Assembly (NCBI GenBank): GCA_029861655.1
Contig: JAOTZA010000116.1
Span: 1-9,662, forward strand
Source: Acidobacteriota bacterium
GTDB taxonomy: Bacteria; Acidobacteriota; Thermoanaerobaculia; Multivoradales; JAHEKO01
Reading direction: 5' to 3'
DNA length: 9,662 nucleotides
Below the pieces are notes generated by a model. That model made no database searches. It was not told where the DNA came from and saw only the letters and a program-made list of their open reading frames with translations. Position 1 is the stretch's first letter, and each line of letters opens with the position of its first letter. The position numbers and the translations under genes were made by a program. Shown one piece after another: positions 1-6,941 of this stretch.

Positions 1-585
1 GCCACCGGCGTTCTCGTAGCGTTCATCGAGCGCGACCGCCACCGAGGCGTAGTCCCGTATCTTGGCGGCCACTCCCTCGCGGGCGGCGGCGATCTTTCCG
101 CGGTGACGTCCCCAGAGACCCCATTGAATCGAACCCCAAAGATAGATGCCGCGCGCCTCCGGGGTCTTCGAGAGATGCTCCACGAGGGATGTGGGCACGG
201 GTTTACTCCGCAGGCCGGGCCGCGGGTCGCCCGCATAGCCACGCGCCAGCTGGTCGATACCCTCCTCGGCCAACTGGCGGCCGCGTTCGAAGACCGGCAG
301 CTTCGCCTCCCGGTCTTTCAGTGCGTGTTCACCTAGGAAGTAGAGCGCCTTGATCAGGCCGACCCGGGCCACGAGATTCTCAGGGTCGGCTTCCAGAGCC
401 GATTGATAGGCCGTGACCCCCTCCTGGATCCGCGCCGGGTCTGCTCGGGGCCCCCGGTGACCCGCGGACCTGCCGTTCCAGGCGTCCAGACCCATCGACA
501 AGGGGTCTGCGGAGTCCGCCTGGGCTGATCCGGCAAGACCCGCTGCAAGAAGAGCAGTCGGAAGGAGTTTGCCAGCGGCCTTCAT
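1..585 (-). CDS. Exported TPR-like protein, C-terminus missing (possibly TatT-like)
   Basis: An open frame reads leftward from ATG at 585-583 to the window edge without a stop (195 codons), so the C-terminus is missing. The first 23 residues look like a Sec signal peptide: Lys2 and Lys6, a hydrophobic Leu/Ala core, then a GSAQA-DS cleavage site. After a Gly/Arg/Pro-rich linker, residues about 53-85 (GVTAYQSALEADPENLVARV and on) read as a TPR-type helix pair, with DPEN at the turn. A later segment (ARGIYLWGSIQWGLWGRHRG) is rich in Tyr and Trp. A TPR exported protein with an aromatic 'IYxWxxxxWGxWG' stretch recalls the TatT periplasmic subunit of some TRAP transporters, but that is from memory and weak; 'exported TPR protein' is the safe call. 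It is divergent from the phosphatase gene. There is no Shine-Dalgarno before the ATG, and a TACAAT hexamer lies 7 bases upstream. Confidence 0.75.
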   Translation of the reverse strand, partial: MKAAGKLLPTALLAAGLAGSAQADSADPLSMGLDAWNGRSAGHRGPRADPARIQEGVTAYQSALEADPENLVARVGLIKALYFLGEHALKDREAKLPVFERGRQLAEEGIDQLARGYAGDPRPGLRSKPVPTSLVEHLSKTPEARGIYLWGSIQWGLWGRHRGKIAAAREGVAAKIRDYASVAVALDERYENAGG

Positions 586-592
586 GAAGGCG

Positions 593-598
593 ATTGTA
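593..598 (-). promoter_or_regulatory. Candidate -10 element, leaderless start of the minus-strand gene
   Basis: On the minus strand, bases 598 to 593 read TACAAT, five of six matches to the sigma70 -10 consensus. Only 7 bases separate it from the ATG at 585, so a transcript would begin at or next to the A of the start codon. No Shine-Dalgarno is present and no good -35 is seen at 17 bases. The leaderless reading is inferred from spacing. Confidence 0.45.
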
Positions 599-650
599 CG
601 AATTTCGGGCGATCCTCGACACTCTCCGTCCGCCGCGAGGGGCTCCGCGT

Positions 651-656
651 TAGAGT
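651..656 (+). promoter_or_regulatory. Candidate -10 element, leaderless start of the phosphatase gene
   Basis: TAGAGT (TAnnnT, four of six -10 matches) ends 6 bases before the GTG at 663. The TAG is also the in-frame stop that bounds the gene on its 5' side, so the start cannot lie further upstream. There is no Shine-Dalgarno and no clear -35. The 586-662 gap holds only this element and the opposing TACAAT. Confidence 0.35.
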
Positions 657-662
657 CGATCG

Positions 663-2141
663 GTGGGAGCTTCGATCGACAACCGAAGTGGGTCGGCTCC
701 CTCTTGGTTCGCATCGGGAAAGAGTCGGGTCCGGGCCGGACTCCATATCGGAGTCTCTGTCTTGTCGGCGCTCTGGCTCTCCGTCGGTGTCGCTCAGGCC
801 GCCGACGATCGAAACCTTACCCCCAGGCGAACGCTCTTTCTCACCCTCGACGCGGTTCCTTTTTCACTTCTCGCCGAGCTGACGAGCGCGGCGCGCGGCG
901 ACGACCGGATGTTCGGCGACTTCCAGCCACCGGTGCCGTTGATCAGCACGTTCCCATCGACGACCACCATTGCCCTGGGCGAAGCCTTCGAGTCCGCCGG
1001 GTTGCGTCGTGCACCCGGCTATGAAGCTCGTTTCTTCGATCGCCGGCTGGGCAAGGTGCGTGGTGGAGGAGTGCTGAGCTATTTTCGGATCGATTTTCCT
1101 TGGCGGCGCTTCTTCGATTGGAGTAGCAAGGGAGCGGTGCGTAGCGCTCTCGCGGGGGCGCGGCCGGTGCGTGTGAGCGGCAAACGAGTGGTCCGTAGTG
1201 TTGAGGAATTTCTGGCCGGCGAGGAGCGGGAGTTCTTCGCCTATGTCGATACGACCGACCTTGCGTCGCACCTGCGGAGCCCCGCGGCGCTCGAGCCGGC
1301 GTTGCGCCGCCTGGATCGCGCCCTGACCGAGGCACGACTTCGGCACCCCACCTCGGATTTTCGAGTGGTGGTGCTCTCCGACCACGGGATTGCCGGTGGT
1401 GAGCCATTGGACAATGTCTGGCCCGAGATCAAGCGACGCCTGGGCGAGGCCGGGTACCGCTATGCCAAGCGGTTGCGCCGCCCCACGGATATCGCGTTTG
1501 TGCCTTTTGGGTTGGTGTCGAGCCTCGAGGCGTATACAGAGGAGGAGCAGACTCCACGGGTGGCTGAACTTCTGGCGTCGGTCGGTGGTGTGGAAGCGTG
1601 TGTGTATCGCCTCGACAAGAGCTCGGTGCGCGACCAGGGCTGGAGAATAGCCGGTGCCCAAGGAGTCGCCGATGTCTATCGTCGACAGCGGGCCTTCGGG
1701 TCCGAGTGGGCCTATCGAATGCTCTCGGCGGATCCGCTGGGCTATGCGGAAGTCGTCGAGGGACTCAGGAACCCAACGGGCGAGAAAGGTGAGGAGTGGT
1801 TTTCCGATCGATCGTGGTTCGAGGCCTCCAACCGGCACCGCCTGCCGGATGCGCCCTACCGAATTGCACGCGCTTTCGAGTTGGTCGACAACCCGGCCTC
1901 GGTGATTTGCTCGCTCGAACCCGGTTACATGTTTGGGAGCCGCGCCACGGAGCGCACCGCCCGCTTCACCAAAGGGCGTCTGGAATGGACACACGGGGCG
2001 CTCCACTGGGAGGCGAGTGCCGGCTTTCTGATGAGCGACGATCCGGAGTGGAAGCCCGAGGGTCCCGTACGAATCGGCCGCGCCCTTGAACCATTCCTCG
2101 ATACGAAGAGCGCTCGGAACGTCGCTAAGACATCCGAGTGA
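663..2141 (+). CDS. Exported alkaline phosphatase superfamily hydrolase (type I phosphodiesterase-like)
   Basis: This 492-residue protein is a predicted periplasmic or secreted metal-dependent phospho-ester hydrolase; its substrate is unknown. Residues 20-46 form a signal peptide (basic KSRVR, hydrophobic stretch, AQA-A cleavage near 46) after an unusually long polar n-region. The superfamily's two-metal ligands are visible in order: Asp63 in FLTLDAVP, a nucleophile Ser99 or Thr100 in FPSTTT, Asp199 and His203 in DTTDLASH, Asp240-His241 in LSDHG, and His444 in THGALH. This order is that of the nucleotide pyrophosphatase/phosphodiesterase branch, and the complete ligand set suggests an active enzyme. 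The GTG start is the only usable one: an in-frame stop lies at 651, and the next start-like codon (a TTG) is inside the hydrophobic core. It lies 168 bases before the isoprenoid operon on the same strand. A role in isoprenoid metabolism is not shown. Confidence 0.8.
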   Translation: MGASIDNRSGSAPSWFASGKSRVRAGLHIGVSVLSALWLSVGVAQAADDRNLTPRRTLFLTLDAVPFSLLAELTSAARGDDRMFGDFQPPVPLISTFPSTTTIALGEAFESAGLRRAPGYEARFFDRRLGKVRGGGVLSYFRIDFPWRRFFDWSSKGAVRSALAGARPVRVSGKRVVRSVEEFLAGEEREFFAYVDTTDLASHLRSPAALEPALRRLDRALTEARLRHPTSDFRVVVLSDHGIAGGEPLDNVWPEIKRRLGEAGYRYAKRLRRPTDIAFVPFGLVSSLEAYTEEEQTPRVAELLASVGGVEACVYRLDKSSVRDQGWRIAGAQGVADVYRRQRAFGSEWAYRMLSADPLGYAEVVEGLRNPTGEKGEEWFSDRSWFEASNRHRLPDAPYRIARAFELVDNPASVICSLEPGYMFGSRATERTARFTKGRLEWTHGALHWEASAGFLMSDDPEWKPEGPVRIGRALEPFLDTKSARNVAKTSE

Positions 2142-2240
2142 CTGTCGAGGATTGGACGCCGCCGAAGACAGCGGCCAGGTTGTAGCGGCTCGCTCAGTGC
2201 TCGAAGCCAGGCCGCAGGCAAGGCCGGGAGAGTTTGCCCC

Positions 2241-2249
2241 TGTTAGACT
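2241..2249 (+). promoter_or_regulatory. Candidate extended -10 upstream of the isoprenoid operon
   Basis: TGTTAGACT has the form of an extended -10 (TGn followed by TAnnnT). It would give a leader of about 55 bases before the ATG at 2310. No convincing -35 is seen. It lies in the 168-base gap 2142-2309, which has no gene. A second, closer candidate is at 2295, so either or both, or neither, may be used. Confidence 0.25.
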
Positions 2250-2294
2250 CAATAACTTCACGGCAAAGTGGTTCCTTCGCGCCCTACCACGGGC

Positions 2295-2303
2295 TGCTAA
2301 AGT
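2295..2303 (+). promoter_or_regulatory. Candidate extended -10, leaderless start of the isoprenoid operon
   Basis: TGCTAAAGT fits an extended -10 (TGn plus TAAAGT). It ends 6 bases before the ATG at 2310, the same geometry as at 651/663 and, on the other strand, at 593/585. The bases between (CCCTCT) contain no Shine-Dalgarno. This makes it the better candidate for the main operon promoter, but it rests on pattern alone. Confidence 0.4.
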
Positions 2304-2309
2304 CCCTCT

Positions 2310-3413
2310 ATGAGCCAGTCGCTTCAGCCCTCCGCGGCGCCGACCGAGACATTTTTCGCCGGGCTTGCGGAGTTCCAGACGGAGTTGGCCGAAGCGCTGG
2401 GCGCTTGGCTGGGGGATCATGGGCGGGCGGCAAGTGCCGAGGCGTCGGACTCGGAGGAGCTGACGAGCCGGTTGTCGGAGTTCGTGCTCCGCGGCGGCAA
2501 GAGACTGCGGCCCGCTCTCGTGCACCATGCCTATGCTGGGTGCGGTGGCGAAATGAGAAGTCAGGTGCTGCCGGTGGCGATGTCGCTCGAGCTCTTTCAC
2601 ACCTACCTGCTGATTCATGACGACATCATGGATCGCGCCGAAACCCGTCGAGGAGCCCGAGCGGTGCATCTGTTGTTTCGCGACGAGCATCTCGAACGTG
2701 GGTGGAGTGGCGATGCCGAGCGCGGCGGCGAAGCGGTGGCGATCCTTCTCGGGGATCTCGCTCATTCGTATGCCGTCGAGTTGTTTCTCTCGGTGGATCC
2801 GCGTCCCGATTCGTGGGACGAAGTGACAGCGTGCTTCAGCAAGATGTGTCAGGAGGTCGTCGTCGGTCAGTATCTGGAGATGACGGCTCCGTATCGTTCC
2901 GGTTTGTCCGAGGATGAGTTGCTTCGAGTGCTGCGAATGAAGTCCGGACGCTACAGCGTCGAGCGGCCGATCCAATTGGGAGCGCTTCTCGCAGGGGCCG
3001 GAAGCGAGACGATTTCGAAGCTACGCAGCTTTGGGTTGGCCGTCGGTGAAGCGTTTCAATTGAAAGACGACCTGCTTGGGGTCTTTGGAGATCTCGAGAC
3101 CGTCGGAAAGCCGGTGGGCTCGGATCTGGTGGAAGGAAAATTCACGGTATTGATCCACCACACTCTTGAGGCCGCAGATGACGCGGAGCGGCGAGCCGTG
3201 AACGCGGTTCTGGGTAACTCCGACGCAGGAGCGGAGGAGCTGGCGGCCGCCTGTCGCGTGATCGAAGGTGTCGGGGCGCGCTCACGGGTAGAAGAGATGG
3301 TCGAGACGCGGATGGAGGCGGCACGACACTTCTTGAGCGACGTCGATCTGCGACCCGAGGGAGCAAACTTCTTCGCCGGCCTGGTCGGTTATTTGAAAGA
3401 GAGGAGACATTGA
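2310..3413 (+). CDS. Short-chain polyprenyl diphosphate synthase (FPP/GGPP synthase type)
   Basis: This all-helical trans-prenyltransferase condenses DMAPP or allylic diphosphates with IPP. At 367 residues it shows the family's landmarks: GGKRLRP at 62-68, the first Asp-rich motif DDIMD at 104-108 followed by RRG (113-115), MKSGRYSVERP at 210-220, and the second Asp-rich motif KDDLLG at 252-257, followed by GKPVGSDLVEGKFT. Tyr99, five residues before the first Asp, and the lack of a two-residue insertion in DDxxD resemble archaeal/actinobacterial GGPP-type synthases; bacterial IspA-type FPP synthases have DDxxxxD. Chain length (C15 or C20) is therefore uncertain, and the squalene-type synthase downstream argues for FPP at least. 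It is the first gene of the operon and its last four bases (TTGA) overlap fni. The ATG at 2310 has no Shine-Dalgarno. Confidence 0.92.
   Translation: MSQSLQPSAAPTETFFAGLAEFQTELAEALGAWLGDHGRAASAEASDSEELTSRLSEFVLRGGKRLRPALVHHAYAGCGGEMRSQVLPVAMSLELFHTYLLIHDDIMDRAETRRGARAVHLLFRDEHLERGWSGDAERGGEAVAILLGDLAHSYAVELFLSVDPRPDSWDEVTACFSKMCQEVVVGQYLEMTAPYRSGLSEDELLRVLRMKSGRYSVERPIQLGALLAGAGSETISKLRSFGLAVGEAFQLKDDLLGVFGDLETVGKPVGSDLVEGKFTVLIHHTLEAADDAERRAVNAVLGNSDAGAEELAAACRVIEGVGARSRVEEMVETRMEAARHFLSDVDLRPEGANFFAGLVGYLKERRH
3399..3406 (+). promoter_or_regulatory. Ribosome binding site deciding the TTG start of fni
   Basis: GAGAGGAG inside the 3' end of the prenyl synthase gene lies three bases before the TTG at 3410. 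The spacing is short, but the alternative GTG at 3470 has no purine tract before it, so the TTG is preferred. Confidence 0.5.
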
Positions 3414-4486
3414 GTCCCGATCGGGGTGGGAGTGCCGTCACCGCGGCCGGCGCGGCTGCTGCAACCGACGTGGCTGCTGAACACCGCGATCGCAAGGCCG
3501 AGCACATCGAGCTGTCGCTCGAGCAGGGGATGCAACTCAGGGCCAGTTTCTTCGATGAGTACGTCTTCGACCACCAGGCGCTGCCCGAGATCGACTACGA
3601 CGACATAGACCTCGAGACCGAGTTTCTGGGTCGTGCGCTCGAGGCGCCGCTGCTGATCTCGTGTATGACTGGAGGAACCGGCGAGGCCACGCGCATCAAT
3701 CGGAATCTGGCCGAGGCGGCGCAGCGGGCCGGTATCGCGGTTGGTGTCGGCTCGCAGCGCAAGGCGCTGGAAGATCCGGTCCAGGCCGAGAGCTTCAAGA
3801 TCCGGCCGCTGGCGCCGAGTGTGCCGTTGTTGGCCAACCTCGGCGCCGTGCAGCTCAACTACGGTTTCGGAATCGATCAGTGTCGCGCCGCCGTCGAGAT
3901 GATCGACGCCGATGCTTTGGTGTTTCACCTCAATCCACTCCAGGAAGCGATTCAGCCGGAAGGACAATGCGATTTCTCGGGTCTTGTGGAGAAGATGGGA
4001 GCGATAGGACGCGAGTTGGACGTGCCGCTGGTGGTCAAGGAGATCGGGTGCGGTCTTTCGGTCGAAGCAGCCAAAGGAATCCGAGAGGCTGGGATTTCGA
4101 TCGTCGACAGTGCCGGTCTGGGGGGTACCAGCTGGGCTCGCATCGAGGCGAGCCGCGCCTCCGATGTTGAACTGGGCGAGTTATTCGCCGACTGGGGTGT
4201 CTCGACTCCGCGGTCGATTCAGGCCCTGAGAAGTGTCGGTGGGTTGACGATCATCGGCAGCGGCGGGGTGCGAAGAGGGTTGGACGCGGCCAAAGCGATC
4301 GCTATGGGGGCCGACATGGTGGGGCTCGCGCAGCCTTTCTTGGTTGCCGCGGTCGACTCCGCCGACAGAGTCGTAGAAGCGGCTCGTCGTGTCGAGCGCG
4401 AGCTGCGGATCGCGATGTTCTGTCTTGGTGTTCGCTCGATAGCGGAACTCCAAAGGGTCGAGCTCTTAAAGAGGACGGAGAGGTGA
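3410..4486 (+). CDS. fni: Isopentenyl-diphosphate delta-isomerase, type 2 (FMN-dependent)
   Basis: This enzyme interconverts IPP and DMAPP using reduced FMN and Mg2+. It supplies the DMAPP primer, which a mevalonate route does not make directly. The 358-residue TIM-barrel protein carries the family signatures: RKAEH at 28-32, MTGGT at 86-90, GVGSQRKALED at 112-122, ANLGAVQLNYG at 142-152, HLNPLQEAIQPEG from 173 with catalytic Gln178 and Mg-binding Glu179, VKEIGCG, DSAGLGGTSW and the FMN-phosphate loop IGSGGVRRG. The start is TTG at 3410 within the upstream stop codon, supported by a purine tract. This adds about 25 Ala/Gly-rich residues before the conserved region, so a later start such as GTG at 3470 cannot be fully excluded. 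Its 3' end overlaps the HMG-CoA reductase gene. Confidence 0.95.
   Translation: MSPDRGGSAVTAAGAAAATDVAAEHRDRKAEHIELSLEQGMQLRASFFDEYVFDHQALPEIDYDDIDLETEFLGRALEAPLLISCMTGGTGEATRINRNLAEAAQRAGIAVGVGSQRKALEDPVQAESFKIRPLAPSVPLLANLGAVQLNYGFGIDQCRAAVEMIDADALVFHLNPLQEAIQPEGQCDFSGLVEKMGAIGRELDVPLVVKEIGCGLSVEAAKGIREAGISIVDSAGLGGTSWARIEASRASDVELGELFADWGVSTPRSIQALRSVGGLTIIGSGGVRRGLDAAKAIAMGADMVGLAQPFLVAAVDSADRVVEAARRVERELRIAMFCLGVRSIAELQRVELLKRTER
4468..4474 (+). promoter_or_regulatory. Ribosome binding site of the HMG-CoA reductase gene
   Basis: AAAGAGG at the 3' end of fni lies 8 bases before the GTG at 4483, good Shine-Dalgarno spacing. It supports the GTG that overlaps the fni stop codon as the start. 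Confidence 0.6.
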
Positions 4487-5772
4487 GCGAGGTGGAGCGG
4501 GAAACTGCCGCATCGGCGCCGAACGACTCCAGGCTCGAAGAGCTGGTCGAGGAGATCATCGCGGGAGACCGTCGGCTTCACGACTTGCCGTCCGATCTGA
4601 GTGCGGTGGATGCCGCGACGGTCCGCCGTCTGGCCCTGGAGCGCATCAACGACACGTCGCTCGCCAACGTCGGGTGTTTCTCGCTCGACGCCCGCCGCGC
4701 TTCGACGCGGCACTGTGAGAACTTCATCGGCGTCACCCAGGTGCCGGTAGGTGTCACTGGCCCGATCTGCATCCGTGGTGACTTTGTTGACCCCGCAGAG
4801 GCCCTCTATGTGCCGCTTGCCACGACCGAGGGGGCGTTGGTGGCGAGTACCAACCGTGGTTGCCGAGCTTTGCGCGAGGCCGGTGGGGCGGTGGTCAGCG
4901 TCGAAGATGTCGGTATGACGCGTGCCCCGGTTTTTCGTACCAGCGGCATTGCCGACAACCGGCGATTCCTCGGTTGGGTCACTGCCAACAAAGAACGGAT
5001 TCGGGCGGTTGCCGAGAGCGGCAGCCGTCATCTGAAGCTGGTCGAGATCCGGCCCCAGACCCTCGGTACTTCGACCTATCTTCGCTTCCGTTTCGCTTCG
5101 GGTGATGCCATGGGGATGAACATGGCGACGATCGCGTGCGACCGGGTTGTGCGCGAGCTGATCGAGCCCGAAACCGGTGTGGAGTGCCTGGCGTTGTCGG
5201 GCAATTTCTGCGTCGACAAGAAGGCTTCGGCGATCAATTTCCTGGAGGGTCGCGGCAAGCGCGTACACGCAGAGGTGGTTCTCGAAGGCCCGGTGCTCGA
5301 GCGCTGTTTGAAGACCAAAGCCCGTGATCTGGTCGAGGTCCAGTACAGGAAGAATCTGATGGGCTCGATTGCCGCCGGGGCTATCGGTTTCAACGCCCAC
5401 TACGCCAACATTCTGGCGGCCTTTTATATCGCCACCGGCCAGGATGTGGCCCAGGTTGTCGAGGGTGCGATGGGGGTGACGACGATCGAACCGCGCGGCC
5501 CCGAAGGCGTGATCGCCTCGGTCTATCTTCCGGATCTACCGCTGGGCGCTGTGGGTGGCGGCACGGCGCTCGACACGCAGGCGGAGGCTCTCGCCCTGCT
5601 CGGGATCCCGCCCAAAGGAGGCAAGCCGGGGGAAGCGGTTCTACGCTTGGCCGAGATTGCAGCCGCCACTGTTCTCGCAGGTGAGATCTCATTATTGGCC
5701 GCGCTCACCGAGCATCATCTCGCCGAGGCTCACGAACGGCTCGGTCGTGGGTCGCTGCCGCCGGAATCTTGA
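4483..5772 (+). CDS. hmgA: HMG-CoA reductase, class I, soluble
   Basis: It reduces HMG-CoA to mevalonate, probably with NADPH, the committed step of the pathway. The 429-residue protein is the catalytic domain alone; no membrane segments precede it, unlike the eukaryotic enzyme. Signatures in order: ENFIGVTQVPVGVTGP at 79-94, TTEGALVAS with catalytic Glu116, SGDAMGMNM at 206-214, the NFCVDKKASAINFLEGRGK stretch with catalytic Lys246, GQDVAQ with catalytic Asp321, and the C-terminal HHLAEAH with catalytic His417. The DKKxxAINxxEGRGK form and the DAMGMNM loop place it in class I (eukaryote/archaea-like) rather than class II, the form typical of Gram-positive cocci and Pseudomonas mevalonii. The start is GTG, coupled to fni, with AAAGAGG eight bases upstream. 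The stop overlaps the TTG of mevalonate kinase. Confidence 0.95.
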   Translation: MSEVERETAASAPNDSRLEELVEEIIAGDRRLHDLPSDLSAVDAATVRRLALERINDTSLANVGCFSLDARRASTRHCENFIGVTQVPVGVTGPICIRGDFVDPAEALYVPLATTEGALVASTNRGCRALREAGGAVVSVEDVGMTRAPVFRTSGIADNRRFLGWVTANKERIRAVAESGSRHLKLVEIRPQTLGTSTYLRFRFASGDAMGMNMATIACDRVVRELIEPETGVECLALSGNFCVDKKASAINFLEGRGKRVHAEVVLEGPVLERCLKTKARDLVEVQYRKNLMGSIAAGAIGFNAHYANILAAFYIATGQDVAQVVEGAMGVTTIEPRGPEGVIASVYLPDLPLGAVGGGTALDTQAEALALLGIPPKGGKPGEAVLRLAEIAAATVLAGEISLLAALTEHHLAEAHERLGRGSLPPES

Positions 5773-6941
5773 GCACGTCGGCTCGTGAAATGGCGGAGGG
5801 CGCCGCGGCCGTATCGCGCCGCCGGTCCCACAACGTGGACCGAACCGAACGGGTGGTCGCCTCGGCGCCGGGGAAGCTGATCCTGATGGGTGAACACGCG
5901 GCGGTCTACGGCCGGCCGGCTCTGGTTGCGGCGTTGGATCGGCGCACCACGGTGACGATCCAACGCGGCGCGGGCGGAGTCGAGCTCGATCTCACGACCC
6001 TGGAGTATCGGGAGTCTACGTCTTGGCCGGACCTTTTGGACTACTGCGAGACCAAGCGCTCCGAGTGGCGACGTTTTTCAGAGAATCCCGAGGCGGCGAG
6101 CGTTGCTGCGTTGGTGGGTGAGCAGCCCGCGCATGTCGTCCGGGTGGCCCTGGGGGAGACGATGCGGGATTTGGATATCGATCCGCCAGCGATCCGGGTC
6201 GAGGTGAGCTCCGAGATTCCAGTCGGTTCAGGTTTCGGGAGCTCGGCTTCCGTCGCGGTTGCGATCATCGGCGCCCTGTTAGAGCTCGTCGGGGAGCCCA
6301 TCGACAAGGCACGGGTCTCTCGAATCGCGCTCGACGTGGAAAGGCGGCAGCACGGCCGACCGTCCGGGGTAGACCACACCGCGGTGCTAAACGGTGGGTT
6401 GCTGCGTCTCGAGCGAGTTCAGGGCCGGCTCGAGGCCTTAGCGCTCGAGGTTTCCTCCAGGCGCCTCGAGGACTTGCTCGTGTTTCACACCGGCTCGCCC
6501 CCCGAGTCCACCGGCACGGTGGTGGCGGCCGTGCGTGTCCAACGTGAACGCGATCGCGATGGTTTTGACGACCGTCTCGATCGTATGGAGCGGGCGACTC
6601 GGGACTTCGAGACCGGTCTGGCGGATCCCGCCTCCGGTGACATCTTGTTGCGCTCGACGCGCGCGTTCGAGGGCTGTCTCGAGGAGTTGGGTGTCGTTCC
6701 GGACGCCATAGCGGCGAGAATTCGGCGGCTCGAGGCTGCGGGGGGGGCCGGCAAGATCTCAGGCGCGGGAACGCTTTCCCAAAACGGCGCCGGGGCTCTT
6801 CTGGTCTGGCCTTCGCCGGGGAGCACCAGCCGGCGTGATGGCGCCGATTTGAAGGATCTGCTTTCGAGGTACCAGAGTTTCGGCGGTGGGGACCGGACCA
6901 TGATTGGCGCCCCGGGGCTCTCCATCGAGGACCGCAGATGA
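5769..6941 (+). CDS. mvk: Mevalonate kinase (GHMP kinase family)
   Basis: It phosphorylates mevalonate at O5 with ATP. The 390-residue protein has the mevalonate kinase landmarks: APGKLILMGEHAAVYGRP at 33-50, the ATP loop PVGSGFGSSAS at 151-161, Glu191 and GRPSGVDH at 196-203 with catalytic Asp202, and a C-terminal Gly-rich loop from 325. Two things are unusual: Phe156 replaces the common Leu of GLGSSA, and the GAGGGG loop is replaced by GAGTLSQNGAG (332-342), as if five residues were inserted. Phosphomevalonate kinase is an alternative GHMP assignment, but GEHAAVYGRPALV and SGVD are mevalonate-kinase-like. The TTG start at 5769 overlaps the upstream stop but has only a weak GGAA two bases before it; ATG at 5790 or GTG at 5835 would also leave the core intact. 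It overlaps the decarboxylase gene by ATGA. Confidence 0.9.
   Translation: MSTSAREMAEGAAAVSRRRSHNVDRTERVVASAPGKLILMGEHAAVYGRPALVAALDRRTTVTIQRGAGGVELDLTTLEYRESTSWPDLLDYCETKRSEWRRFSENPEAASVAALVGEQPAHVVRVALGETMRDLDIDPPAIRVEVSSEIPVGSGFGSSASVAVAIIGALLELVGEPIDKARVSRIALDVERRQHGRPSGVDHTAVLNGGLLRLERVQGRLEALALEVSSRRLEDLLVFHTGSPPESTGTVVAAVRVQRERDRDGFDDRLDRMERATRDFETGLADPASGDILLRSTRAFEGCLEELGVVPDAIAARIRRLEAAGGAGKISGAGTLSQNGAGALLVWPSPGSTSRRDGADLKDLLSRYQSFGGGDRTMIGAPGLSIEDRR

Noticed and set aside
569..1024. A 151-codon plus-strand frame overlapping the 5' end of the phosphatase gene
   Set aside because: It is a shifted frame with Arg/Ser-rich low-complexity translation. The phosphatase frame gives a signal peptide and metal-site motifs over the same bases.
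2158..2175. GCCGC / GCGGC inverted repeat after the phosphatase gene as a rho-independent terminator
   Set aside because: The stem is only 5 bp with an 8-base loop and no following T-run, so it is not supported as a terminator.
864..2975. A 703-codon open frame on the minus strand spanning the phosphatase and prenyl synthase genes
   Set aside because: It is codon-aligned with both plus-strand genes, so it stays open merely because TTA, CTA and TCA codons are rare in GC-rich genes. Its translation shows no recognisable domain, and both sense proteins have full family motifs.
4219..5400. A 393-codon minus-strand open frame across fni and HMG-CoA reductase
   Set aside because: It is antisense to two strongly conserved enzymes and its translation has no recognisable motifs.
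5769..6941. Reading the GHMP kinase as phosphomevalonate kinase, which would restore the classical pathway
   Set aside because: The APGKLILMGEHAAVYGRP and GRPSGVD motifs match mevalonate kinase, and no other mevalonate kinase candidate is in the operon, which would leave the first step unserved.
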